Below are positions 16,487 through 24,645 of a stretch of DNA of 64,000 nt, in pieces. A program made the position numbers and the translations under genes. The notes under the pieces are model-generated. The model was not told the origin of the DNA, did not search any database, and saw only the letters and a program-made list of their open reading frames with translations. This DNA comes from Bacteroidota bacterium (lineage in GTDB: Bacteria > Bacteroidota > Bacteroidia > Chitinophagales > Chitinophagaceae), in contig JAFAEM010000037.1 of assembly GCA_023424015.1 (NCBI GenBank), positions 9,745-73,744 on the forward strand, written 5' to 3'. Position 1 is the stretch's first letter. Each line of letters starts with the position of its first letter.

Positions 16487-17224
16487 ATGAAAATTTCGGA
16501 TCTGATCGTTTATGAGGATGAGGATTTAATTGCTATAAATAAGCCCTCAGGCCTGTTGTCGATACCCGACCGGGCAGGTAAAGAAGAATCCTTAAAATCC
16601 TTATTGCAAGCCAGCAGGGAAAATATTTACACTGTCCATCGTCTCGATAAAGACACCAGCGGTCTGATCATTTTCGCAAAGAATGAAAATGCACACCGAC
16701 ACCTTTCGATGCAGTTTGCCACGAAAAAAGATGAAGACAAAAGCACCATCAGTAAGATATATGTGGGGTTGGTGATGGGTCAGCCTGCTCATGACAGCGG
16801 CACGATCAACCTTCCCATCGCAGAGAATATGGTCACCCGTGGCACCATGGTCATTAACCGTCGTGGCAAACCCGCAATTACGGATTATGAAGTGCTGGAA
16901 AAGTTTGGAAATTATTCATGGGTGCAGTTTCGTATACATACGGGACGCACCCACCAGATCAGGGTACACATGAAAAACCTTGGTCACCCAATCGTATCAG
17001 ATTCGCTGTATGGCGATGGGAAACCGTTATTGCTTTCATCGCTCAAACCAAAGTTCAAACTTTCGAAAAACGACCTGGAAGAGCGACCAATCCTTTCCCG
17101 ACTTGCCCTGCATGCCTATCGCCTGGGTTTTACCAAACCTAACAACGAAAAGATGGAACTGCAGGCAGACCTTCCCAAAGACCTGAAAGCTACCCTGCAA
17201 CAATTGACAAAATTGAAAAAATGA
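16487..17224 (+). CDS. RluA-family pseudouridine synthase
   Basis: This 245-residue protein is of the RluA family, which makes pseudouridine in rRNA or tRNA. The catalytic Asp is in the motif HRLDKDTSGLIIFAKN near residues 50-65. The conserved RIHTGRTHQIRVHMKNLGHP segment (about 150-169) follows. No S4 domain is present. It begins with IVYEDEDLIAINKPSGL as expected. It starts 6 bp after the RsuA/RluB-type gene and overlaps the next gene by 4 bp (ATGA), so the three are one operon. The target uridine is not predicted. Confidence 0.94.
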   Translation: MKISDLIVYEDEDLIAINKPSGLLSIPDRAGKEESLKSLLQASRENIYTVHRLDKDTSGLIIFAKNENAHRHLSMQFATKKDEDKSTISKIYVGLVMGQPAHDSGTINLPIAENMVTRGTMVINRRGKPAITDYEVLEKFGNYSWVQFRIHTGRTHQIRVHMKNLGHPIVSDSLYGDGKPLLLSSLKPKFKLSKNDLEERPILSRLALHAYRLGFTKPNNEKMELQADLPKDLKATLQQLTKLKK

Positions 17225-18000
17225 AATACAATGTTGTTTCCTACCAGGTGGCCGACAGCATCGACCTGAAAAGCCTGAAGGAGAACTTCAAAGCCAAACC
17301 GGTATTCAGCGATGCCGATGAACTATACTACCAGATGGAAAATAGCCGGTACCTTTCTGTGTTCAGGTATGGTGTGCTGAGTTTTCTCAATTATGAAAAC
17401 GAGGAGGTAGATAAACTGCTCAGCCAGGTGGAACCATTCTGCCGGAACCGGTTTTTCAAACCACTGACCGATGAATTCGTAGTGGAAACCAACGCGCCGG
17501 AAAAAAAGATAAGTCATAACAAGATCGAGATCGTGGATGAAGACCCCCGTGTGTTGCGAATGATCATGCTGACGCTGGCTCAATCTGTAGCACTGGATTT
17601 TTATTCGCAGCAGGCGTTTTCGCTTCTGGAAGATACCAATTTCCATACCCAGTTGTTGGAGCGAAAAGGCAGGTTATCCATCTCCGGGTCCAATCTGAAA
17701 AAATATATTGGCAAAACCCTGATCCTTAAAAACAGGATATCTCAACATCTCTACATTTTTGATTCGCCGCCAGATACATGGGAAGATGAGCGACTCGACA
17801 AACTACATACCGAACTAAAACGGAATTTCGATCTCACGGAAAGATTTCGTGGAGTCACGGAAAGCCTCGGGATCGTAAAAGAAAACCTGGAATTATTCCG
17901 TGACCTGTTACAATACCGCACCGGCGTTGTTCTTGAGTGGATCATCATAATCCTGATCGCTATCGAGGTTGTCCACTTTATGTATGCCCAGATATTTTAA
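17221..18000 (+). CDS. RMD1/YagE-family (DUF155) membrane-anchored protein
   Basis: This 259-residue protein is of the DUF155/RMD1 family: the YLSVFRYGVLSFLNYENEEV block near residues 44-63 and the long helical C-terminal half match it. A single C-terminal membrane helix (LEWIIIILIAIEVVHFMYAQ, about 238-257) should anchor it in the inner membrane, facing the cytoplasm. In yeast, relatives are mitochondrial, and the bacterial role is unknown. Its ATG overlaps the stop of the RluA gene (ATGA). Confidence 0.85.
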   Translation: MKYNVVSYQVADSIDLKSLKENFKAKPVFSDADELYYQMENSRYLSVFRYGVLSFLNYENEEVDKLLSQVEPFCRNRFFKPLTDEFVVETNAPEKKISHNKIEIVDEDPRVLRMIMLTLAQSVALDFYSQQAFSLLEDTNFHTQLLERKGRLSISGSNLKKYIGKTLILKNRISQHLYIFDSPPDTWEDERLDKLHTELKRNFDLTERFRGVTESLGIVKENLELFRDLLQYRTGVVLEWIIIILIAIEVVHFMYAQIF

Positions 18001-18004
18001 AAGT

Positions 18005-19177
18005 TCAGCATTTATCGAGGGCCTGCAAAATATCGTTCAGGATATCATCGGGGTGCTCGAGTCCTACGGAAATACGAATCAGACCCGGCGTGATGCCCAC
18101 CGCAGCTCTTTCTTCGTCCGTAAGTTTGGAATGTGTTGTCGAAGCCGGGTGTGAGGCGATGCTCCTGCTATCACCAAGGTTATTGGTCATCGACAACATC
18201 TGAAGCGCATTCAAAAATTTACGGCCGCCTTCTACCCCGCTTTTTATTTCAAAGGTCAGCATACCGCCGCCATTCGACATTTGCTTTTTGGCAATTTCGT
18301 ATTGAGGATGATCCGGGAGAAAAGGATATTTCACCTGGCTGAGTGCGGCATGACCTTTCAATGCCTTGGCGAGATACAAGGCATTCGCCGCATGTTTTTC
18401 CATGCGAACAAAAAGTGTCTCCAGGCTTTTGGTAAGCACCCAGGCATTGAACGGACTAAGCGAGGGGCCAGTATTACGAATAAACAAGTACAGTTGCCTG
18501 ATCAGTTCGGCTTTCCCAACTACCACACCACCCAGCACCCTACCCTGCCCATCAATAAACTTGGTAGCTGAATGCAGGACCAGGTCTGCACCAAATCGAA
18601 TGGGTTGTTGCACGGCCGGTGTGGCAAAACAATTATCAACCACAAATAAGATATTATGCTTCCGGCACAGTTCTGCCACGCTCTGTATATCGATGATATC
18701 CAGACCCGGGTTAGATGGCGTTTCCACGTAAAGCATTTTAGTCGAGGGTCGGATCAATGCCTCGATACCTGAGGGGTTTGTCATGTCAAAGTAAGAATGT
18801 TCGATCCCCCATTTAGGTAAATACTTTGTAAGAATAGAATGTGTGGATCCAAATATCGCCGACGCGGAAATAATATGATCCCCCTGGTTCAGGAAAGTCA
18901 TGAACGTTGAAAATATAGCAGCCATTCCTGTACCGGTCGCCACACCATCTTCTGCATATTCAAGTGCAGCTATCTTACTTATAAATTCATCAACAGTCGG
19001 ATTTGAAAAACGAGAGTAAATATTTACATCCAGTGTATCATCCGCGAAAGCGGCACCCATCTCTTCTGCTGAATCATACGTGAAACTGCTTGTAAGAAAA
19101 AGCGGTGTTGCGTGTTCTCTCTGGTTGGTTTGTTCAGTCTGAAGACGGATAGCCTTTGTTTCCGGGTGTTGTGACAT
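18005..19177 (-). CDS. metZ: O-succinylhomoserine sulfhydrylase (MetZ-type PLP enzyme)
   Basis: This 390-residue enzyme of the Cys/Met-metabolism PLP family makes homocysteine from sulfide and an activated homoserine. The PLP Lys is in HSATKFIDGQGRVLGG near residue 207. The C-terminal LGDSRSIASHPASTTHSKL and ITPGLIRISVGLE are typical. FIDGQGRVLGG favours MetZ over cystathionine gamma-synthase. I chose ATG 19177, because a longer frame to 19423 would overlap the aldo/keto reductase and the promoter box at 19205. It closes the sulfur island and would use the sulfide made by CysJI. The ester (succinyl or acetyl) cannot be decided. Confidence 0.9.
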   Translation of the reverse strand: MSQHPETKAIRLQTEQTNQREHATPLFLTSSFTYDSAEEMGAAFADDTLDVNIYSRFSNPTVDEFISKIAALEYAEDGVATGTGMAAIFSTFMTFLNQGDHIISASAIFGSTHSILTKYLPKWGIEHSYFDMTNPSGIEALIRPSTKMLYVETPSNPGLDIIDIQSVAELCRKHNILFVVDNCFATPAVQQPIRFGADLVLHSATKFIDGQGRVLGGVVVGKAELIRQLYLFIRNTGPSLSPFNAWVLTKSLETLFVRMEKHAANALYLAKALKGHAALSQVKYPFLPDHPQYEIAKKQMSNGGGMLTFEIKSGVEGGRKFLNALQMLSMTNNLGDSRSIASHPASTTHSKLTDEERAAVGITPGLIRISVGLEHPDDILNDILQALDKC

Positions 19178-19204
19178 CAGCGTAGCGGTATTTTTAATGG
19201 ACGG

Positions 19205-19212
19205 CAAAGATA
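19205..19212 (-). promoter_or_regulatory. -7 box (TATCTTTG) of metZ
   Basis: On the minus strand this is a perfect TAnnTTTG box 27 nt before the metZ ATG at 19177. It lies in the 124 bp gap after the aldo/keto reductase and supports the short start and independent transcription. No GTCTAC dyad is visible here. Confidence 0.6.
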
Positions 19213-19301
19213 AACCAGGAGGGACAATAAATGATGAATGATAACGAGTGTTTGGGTTGGGGGATTTATAATTGCTATCGGGTCCCAATTCCCTGAAAAG
19301 G

Positions 19302-20219
19302 CTACTCTCCAAACTCCTGTTTCGAATGCACTTCTTCACGCGTAGTATTATAAAGATCGTACCAGTCCTGTTGATCGAGATCGACGTCAAATGCATTGAC
19401 AATATTCCGTATGCGTTGTTCATTCAGTGTACCGATCAGCGGAAGGGCACCTAACCTGATCAGCCAGGCTACTGCAATCGATTCCACGTTGGCATTATAC
19501 CTTTTCCCAATTTCGCCTAGTTTGTAATGCACGCGCACCGCGAGGGGATCCGTACCATTCTCGATCCTGCCACCAGCCAGGGGAGCCGCAGCCAGTGGTC
19601 TCATATATCGTTGCTTAATGTAATCGATCTGGCCATTATCAAGCGCGGTTGTATTCAATAGATTCAGTTCTATATGATTGGTAACAATGGGTATTCTTAA
19701 ATAAGATGCAAGCAACTGGTGTTGAAATACTGAAAAATTTGCTACACCTACATTGCGGATCTTACCCGACGTGCGGAGACGTTCCAGGGTCAATGCTGTT
19801 TCCTCCAGGTTTGAAAGGGGATCCAACTGGTCGAGCAGGAATATATCAATGTAATCGGTCCTTAGATTCCTTAATGAATTCTCTACACTTGCGGTGATAT
19901 GCCTGGCGGATGTATCGTAATATTTCACCCTTATTTCCGGCCTTTTCGCATGTGGTAGCAACACACCGCATTTTGTAAATAAAACAACATCCTCGCGTTT
20001 AAAGGATCGCTTCTTCATCACGTTTCCAAACATCTCTTCACTTTGATACCCACCATAAACATCGGCATGATCAAAGGTGTTGATGCCAAGTTCGAGACAA
20101 AGGTTCACAATCCTTTCCATTGTTTCCGCGCCATGCGCACTGGTATCATCCCATCTCCAAAAGCCATAGACGGCAGGTGATACTTTAGGTCCGGAGTCAC
20201 TCAGGTATATCTTTTGCAT
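19302..20219 (-). CDS. Aldo/keto reductase-fold protein lacking the catalytic His
   Basis: This 305-residue protein is of the aldo/keto reductase family (YdhF-like branch), NAD(P)H-dependent TIM-barrel enzymes. NTFDHADVYGGYQSEEMFG (about 47-65) holds the catalytic Asp and Tyr, and VVLFTKCG holds the Lys. In the place of the catalytic His (normally LIHRPD), the sequence reads DIFLLDQLDPL, with GAC (Asp) instead of CAC/CAT. C-terminal cofactor motifs (PLIGTLNEQRI) are kept. Activity may be reduced or altered. It lies 27 bp after the yeiH gene in the sulfur island, and the substrate is unknown. Confidence 0.85.
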   Translation of the reverse strand: MQKIYLSDSGPKVSPAVYGFWRWDDTSAHGAETMERIVNLCLELGINTFDHADVYGGYQSEEMFGNVMKKRSFKREDVVLFTKCGVLLPHAKRPEIRVKYYDTSARHITASVENSLRNLRTDYIDIFLLDQLDPLSNLEETALTLERLRTSGKIRNVGVANFSVFQHQLLASYLRIPIVTNHIELNLLNTTALDNGQIDYIKQRYMRPLAAAPLAGGRIENGTDPLAVRVHYKLGEIGKRYNANVESIAVAWLIRLGALPLIGTLNEQRIRNIVNAFDVDLDQQDWYDLYNTTREEVHSKQEFGE

Positions 20220-20246
20220 CTGTATGAAAATTTTAGAACTATAAAT

Positions 20247-21632
20247 TTACTTAATATCCGGCGCAGGCAATAAAACATTACCAAACAGCAAATATGCCCA
20301 AAGCAATGTCCAGAGTATATTGAATACCTGTGCCAGGATAAATGCCAGGGCCGGCCGGCCTCCCTGTATCTTAACCAGGTCGGCAAAACGGGCTTCAAGC
20401 CCGATGGCCACAAATGCCAGTGCAAACCAAACGGTGCGCAGGCCATTCAAAAATCCAGTTACCTGCTGAGTTGTGTTGGCAGGGATTATGAAAGAAAATA
20501 TCAATGATACGGCAATAAATCCCAATACAAATTTTGGAAAACGCTCCCAGATAATTCCCAAACCTCTTCCTTCAGTTGCGGCTACGCGGTTTGGGTCTTT
20601 TCTCAAAGCCCACCAGCCGGCAATAAAAAACGCAGCAACACCTATCAACACATTCTGCGAAAATTTGATGATCACACCGGTCTTTACTGCTACAGGCCCT
20701 ACCAGCTGCGCGGCTGCAGCAACTGACGCTGTCGTATCCAATGTACCACCCAGCCAGGCGCCACCTACCATCTCGGGTATATTAAACTGCCTGATCAACC
20801 AGGGTTGCAGGATCAGCATGGGAATGGCGATTACCAACACAAGCGTAGTAACATATGAAAGCTTTCGCTTATCACCCCGGATGGCACCACTAGCAACGAT
20901 GGCTGCCGACACACCACAGATAGCGACTGCAGAAGCCAGTATCACACCAAACTCGTCATCAACTTTAAATCGCCGGCTTAGCCAAAGCGCAAAAAACCAA
21001 ACCACGCTTACCACCAGTATAGCCTGCAGTATACCCGGCAAACCAGCTTTGATGATATCTGTGAACAATACACTCACGCCAAGTATCACCAGGCCAGTCT
21101 TGATAAAGAACTCTGATCTCGCAGCTTCCCTCAACCAGGTTGGGATTATACCAAGGTTGCTGATCACTAGGCCAAACACAAGTGCGAACACCACATACTC
21201 GATGCCATAATAATTAATGGTATGATTACCGCTAATGATGAGAGCAGCAATTCCCAATACGTACACCAGCGCGAAACCCGTCATAAATTTTTTTACACTA
21301 CCTCCCGAAAGCCGTATAGCGATCGAGCACAACAATGCAAATACAATCCCGATGGAAGTTATCAGCATCAGGTTGCTGAGGGCAAACACCTTTTCATTCA
21401 ACTCGGCCGTGCTGCTCCATTTGTATACAGGCACCCGGAATTTTAAACCCGGGGATGTAAATGCTGTTAATAAAACAATTGTAATCAGGAACCCACCGAT
21501 TAAAACGGCCCAGATGTCCTCGGAAATGCTGAACACCGGTTTTTTCCTGCCTATACCATGAGGGTCATTCTCATCGCTTCCTAAAATTGCTTCATCCTTC
21601 GTGTCATCACTTTCACTGGAATTAAATGGCAT
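20247..21632 (-). CDS. yeiH: YeiH-family putative sulfate/sulfite exporter
   Basis: This 461-residue inner-membrane protein is of the UPF0324/YeiH family, annotated as putative sulfate exporters. Typical blocks are LVFGLVISNLG, the FFIKTGLVILGVSVLF helix, ICGVSAAIVASGAI and GGTLDTTASVAAAAQLVG. About ten membrane helices are expected. The hydrophilic N-terminus (about 40 residues) precedes the first helix (WAVLIGGFLITIVLLTAFT). I chose ATG 21632; a TTG at 21638 lies two codons upstream within the promoter box. A TATTTTTG box lies 3 nt before the ATG, and a dyad-like half site further upstream links it to the sulfur regulon. Confidence 0.9.
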   Translation of the reverse strand: MPFNSSESDDTKDEAILGSDENDPHGIGRKKPVFSISEDIWAVLIGGFLITIVLLTAFTSPGLKFRVPVYKWSSTAELNEKVFALSNLMLITSIGIVFALLCSIAIRLSGGSVKKFMTGFALVYVLGIAALIISGNHTINYYGIEYVVFALVFGLVISNLGIIPTWLREAARSEFFIKTGLVILGVSVLFTDIIKAGLPGILQAILVVSVVWFFALWLSRRFKVDDEFGVILASAVAICGVSAAIVASGAIRGDKRKLSYVTTLVLVIAIPMLILQPWLIRQFNIPEMVGGAWLGGTLDTTASVAAAAQLVGPVAVKTGVIIKFSQNVLIGVAAFFIAGWWALRKDPNRVAATEGRGLGIIWERFPKFVLGFIAVSLIFSFIIPANTTQQVTGFLNGLRTVWFALAFVAIGLEARFADLVKIQGGRPALAFILAQVFNILWTLLWAYLLFGNVLLPAPDIK

Positions 21633-21635
21633 GAT

Positions 21636-21678
21636 CAAAAATATTTATCCGTATTAGAATTCTACCAAAATGCTTTGT
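21636..21678 (-). promoter_or_regulatory. yeiH promoter with degenerate sulfur-operator half site
   Basis: On the minus strand TATTTTTG (21643-21636) lies 3 nt before the ATG, with TTG at 21668-21666 (22 bp apart). The TTG is part of TTCTACCAAA (plus strand 21660-21669). This resembles the left half of the dyads before the TonB receptor (TCCTACCAAA) and the peroxiredoxin (CCCCACCAAG). The right half (CTTTGT) does not match GTAGAC. Confidence 0.45.
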
Positions 21679-21726
21679 CGAATATACAACAGCAGGAGGT
21701 GAAAATTTTGATCCGGCAAGAGCTCG

Positions 21727-21797
21727 ACGCCGTGGTCGGATTCGAACCGACGTAAAAGGCTTTGCAGACCTGTCCCTGTCCTCTCGGTCACACGGCT
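21727..21797 (-). tRNA. tRNA-Cys (GCA), with several weak pairs
   Basis: This is a 71-nt cloverleaf on the minus strand: anticodon loop CTGCAAA (GCA), T arm GTCGG-TTCGAAT-CCGAC, 4-nt variable loop TTAC and discriminator U, all typical of tRNA-Cys. CCA is not encoded. Unusual pairs are A1-G72 at the acceptor end, A10-A25 in the D stem, C27-U43 and U31-G39 in the anticodon stem. It may be a functional but divergent gene or a decaying copy. It lies between the TonB receptor and yeiH, inside the sulfur island. A short hairpin (TCCCG/CGGGA) lies just upstream of it. Confidence 0.8.
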
Positions 21798-21878
21798 GTA
21801 AAATGGCATCCCGAAGAATCGGGACGCCGTTATAACTAATGCTTGCTATCGAAAAAAATACAACTGCCTTTATAAATG

Positions 21879-24419
21879 TTACAGTGAATATCGAAGCGTG
21901 ATACCATAGGTCCGCTGGTCCCCTAGTACACCGGCATAATGCCCGGCATTACCGCCAGCAGGTAAGAGTTGTTCGTAATAATCTTTATCAAGCAGGTTGC
22001 GTCCCCACACAAAAATGGAGAAGCCATTAGTATTCCTGAATCCCAGCCTGCCATTCAACAACGCATAGCCGTCAACATTCAGATATGCTGAGGGTGATGG
22101 ACTGGATGAAAATGAAGAACGGTAATAACCATCCAGTGCAATAAAGAATTTACCTGCCTGGCCAAGGAAAGCGGTTGGTGTATTGAACTCACCACCCCAT
22201 GATCCGGCCCATTTGGAAATGCCCGGCAACCTACCCCCCGAAATATCCTTGAATGCAACCTGCACACCATCTTTAGTCGCACCTGTTTCTTCGAGGGGAA
22301 GCGGCGCATTGGTGAATTTGATATACTCAGCGTTCGTATACGCGACGGCACCGTAAAATGAAAAATGTTCGTTTACCCTGTAGTTGGCATCAAGCTCGGC
22401 GCCACTTACCCGAACTTCATCAGCGTTGGCAATATAGCCGCGATTCACGCCCAGTTCAGGAGATTGAACATTTGTCTGATAATTTTTGATATCTGTCCTG
22501 TGCAGGGTGAGGTTCAGGGTGAAATTTTGCGCGGGTGTTGATTTGATACCAAACTCAAAATTTCTCACATCCTCAGGTTTTATGATTGCAAGGTCGGTTG
22601 CAGGCTGACCACCGATATTAGGCAGACCAGCTACGTTCACACCCACCGGTTTGAAACTGGTGGAATAGGTGAAAAATCCATTAATACGTTTGTTGGCGCG
22701 GTATGCAAGAGTTATTTGATAAGTGAGGTTGGTCTCATCAGCGTCCGCCACATAGGACTGGCTGCTATACACGGCGTTCTTCAACGCGATCAGATCGGGA
22801 TCAGTGGTGTCCAGTCCGCCTTTTGCTACACGGTTATAGACTACATCTTTTTCATCGTAATTAAGCCGCAGCCCGGGCAACAGGTGCAAACCTCTAACGA
22901 TCTCCCAGTCTACATTAGCAAATGCAGCGGCACTCAGGGATTTGATAGATGAATTGGTATAGATCCCATATCCTTCAAAAAGTCCCGGTGTTTCCCACAA
23001 GGGACTGTTCGAGCTTTTTGAGAACCGCCACTGGTCCCTGCCTGATTCTTCGGTACCTGTGATCTTAACTTCCTGGTCGATCAGGAAAAGACCCACAACA
23101 CCACTCAGGCGGGAAGAGAACTCGCCGGCATAACGAATTTCCTGTGACCAGTTTTTGTGCCTGGCCGGATTTTGCGATTTGGCCAGGGCCTGCAGACCGG
23201 TGAAATCCCTGTCGTTTGAAGGACCCCATTTCCAATAGCGCCATGCTGTGGTGGAAGTGAGCGTACCTGGACCGATACGTGTATCAATGTTCAGCGATAC
23301 ACCACCCAGATCATTGGCAGAGCGCCATGGGGTATCATGATCGATCTTACGGTCGAATGCGTTTAGGCTGGGTAAGGTATAATTGAGGTCAGCTATGATG
23401 GCATTGAACTGCCTGTATGCTGCCCTTTGAGTTTGTACCACACCGGCAACCACCTGTGCATATCCATCAGGACGCTGCCTTGAATCGTCAGCAGATAAAG
23501 TGATGGTGGTATTGTCGGAGGGCTTATATAATAATTGAGCACGGAAGCCGAGGTTATTGATATCATTGGTGTAGTGCCCGGTCCTGGTATTTTCCACCAG
23601 TCCATCACGTTGTGTGCCGGAAAACGAAAGTCGCGCAGCCAGCTTTTTGCTTAGTGGACCTGTCACAGACGCTTTCGCCTGAACATATCCATAGTTTCCG
23701 AAGCTCAGTTCAAAATTGGCTCCCGGTCTGAATACCGGTTTGCGTGTGGTAATGTTGAACGCGCCTGAAGTAGTATTCTTTCCAAATAGTGTACCCTGTG
23801 GTCCGCGCAATACCTCGATCCTTTCCACATCAATAAAGTCCAAAGTGGCCGCAGCAGGGCGCGCGTAATACACTCCGTCCACATAAAAACCCACCCCGGG
23901 ATCCAGTCCATCATTGGTAAGACCAAATGGCGAACCGAGGCCTCGGATATTTATACCCGTATTTCGTGGGTTGGAAGTATATAGCTGTACAGCAGGAACG
24001 AATTCCTTTATACGATTTACATTAAACGCGCCGGCGTCCTCAATCTGCGAAGCAGTGATAACCGTGATAGGAATGGGTACATCCTGCAACACTTCGCGTC
24101 GGCGACGTGAGGTAACGATCACGGTATCCCTTTGATACAGCGATTGCAGTTGGATCACCATATTTACATTGCTGTTTCTAACCACACGTTCATGTGGTTC
24201 AAACCCGGCATAAGAGATCACCAGTGTAAAGGGAAATCTTTCAATATCGGCTAAAGTAAAACGACCAGTTGAATCCGTGGTGGTACCAATGCCGGTATTC
24301 TTTATCAATACGCTTGCATATGGAACACCATCATTATTACTATTGACCACACGACCGCTTAATTGAGCAAAAACAATGGCCGGCGACAAAAATCCTAAAA
24401 AAAAGATGACGCGTTTCAT
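21879..24419 (-). CDS. TonB-dependent outer-membrane receptor
   Basis: This 846-residue receptor has a signal peptide (MKRVIFFLGFLSPAIVFA) and a carboxypeptidase-like regulatory domain (LSGRVVNSNNDGVPYASVLI to about residue 100). The plug follows (VPIPITVITASQIEDAG, NINIRGLG-type segment, VLRGPQGTLFGKNTTSGAFN, about 115-225), then a 22-strand-type barrel ending in an aromatic-free RYSL. It is energised by TonB and imports a bound ligand across the outer membrane. I chose ATG 24419; the frame extends to a TTG at 24440. No SusD partner is present. Two copies of the sulfur dyad lie upstream, so the ligand may be a sulfur compound; this is inferred from context only. Confidence 0.93.
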   Translation of the reverse strand: MKRVIFFLGFLSPAIVFAQLSGRVVNSNNDGVPYASVLIKNTGIGTTTDSTGRFTLADIERFPFTLVISYAGFEPHERVVRNSNVNMVIQLQSLYQRDTVIVTSRRRREVLQDVPIPITVITASQIEDAGAFNVNRIKEFVPAVQLYTSNPRNTGINIRGLGSPFGLTNDGLDPGVGFYVDGVYYARPAAATLDFIDVERIEVLRGPQGTLFGKNTTSGAFNITTRKPVFRPGANFELSFGNYGYVQAKASVTGPLSKKLAARLSFSGTQRDGLVENTRTGHYTNDINNLGFRAQLLYKPSDNTTITLSADDSRQRPDGYAQVVAGVVQTQRAAYRQFNAIIADLNYTLPSLNAFDRKIDHDTPWRSANDLGGVSLNIDTRIGPGTLTSTTAWRYWKWGPSNDRDFTGLQALAKSQNPARHKNWSQEIRYAGEFSSRLSGVVGLFLIDQEVKITGTEESGRDQWRFSKSSNSPLWETPGLFEGYGIYTNSSIKSLSAAAFANVDWEIVRGLHLLPGLRLNYDEKDVVYNRVAKGGLDTTDPDLIALKNAVYSSQSYVADADETNLTYQITLAYRANKRINGFFTYSTSFKPVGVNVAGLPNIGGQPATDLAIIKPEDVRNFEFGIKSTPAQNFTLNLTLHRTDIKNYQTNVQSPELGVNRGYIANADEVRVSGAELDANYRVNEHFSFYGAVAYTNAEYIKFTNAPLPLEETGATKDGVQVAFKDISGGRLPGISKWAGSWGGEFNTPTAFLGQAGKFFIALDGYYRSSFSSSPSPSAYLNVDGYALLNGRLGFRNTNGFSIFVWGRNLLDKDYYEQLLPAGGNAGHYAGVLGDQRTYGITLRYSL

Positions 24420-24447
24420 AAATTGGTTTTGATTGATCAAGGTTTAT

Positions 24448-24470
24448 TAGTCTACTAATTTTATAGACTA
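24448..24470. promoter_or_regulatory. Dyad A in the TonB receptor leader (GTCTAC-N7-ATAGAC)
   Basis: This is a near-perfect inverted repeat: TAGTCTAC, 7 nt, ATAGACTA. It lies 29 nt before the receptor ATG and downstream of its presumed promoter (24569-24599), so it would be in the mRNA leader. It shares the 6-7-6 geometry with three other sites in the sulfur island. Confidence 0.6.
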
Positions 24471-24568
24471 TTATTTCAAAAAAATTTTACTTGAGGTTGT
24501 ATTTAGTTTGCAGGCAACATCGGAGGGAAAACAAACATTGGTTGTACATGGTTATTTTTTTTGAGCAA

Positions 24569-24609
24569 CAAAAATAGGGGAGTCATATTATCCTACCAAA
24601 TTTGTAGAC
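24569..24609 (-). promoter_or_regulatory. TonB receptor promoter overlapped by dyad B
   Basis: On the minus strand TTG (24599-24597), 20 bp, then TATTTTTG (24576-24569) form a full Bacteroidota promoter. The TTG sits in the 7-nt centre of dyad B (24591-24609, TCCTAC-N7-GTAGAC). The arrangement is the same, base for base in its spacing, as in the peroxiredoxin promoter. The predicted mRNA leader is about 140 nt and contains dyad A. Confidence 0.7.
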
Positions 24610-24645
24610 TATTAATCAAAAGGTTTTTATTCCGCGTTTAGCCGT

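Noticed and set aside
18005..19423. Longer start for metZ
   Set aside because: The extension overlaps the end of the aldo/keto reductase gene and the -7 box at 19205. The family starts near MSQHPETKAIR.
20473..21210. Open frame of 245 codons opposite yeiH
   Set aside because: Its Thr/Ser/Asn-rich content comes from the complement of hydrophobic codons, and yeiH is clearly coding.
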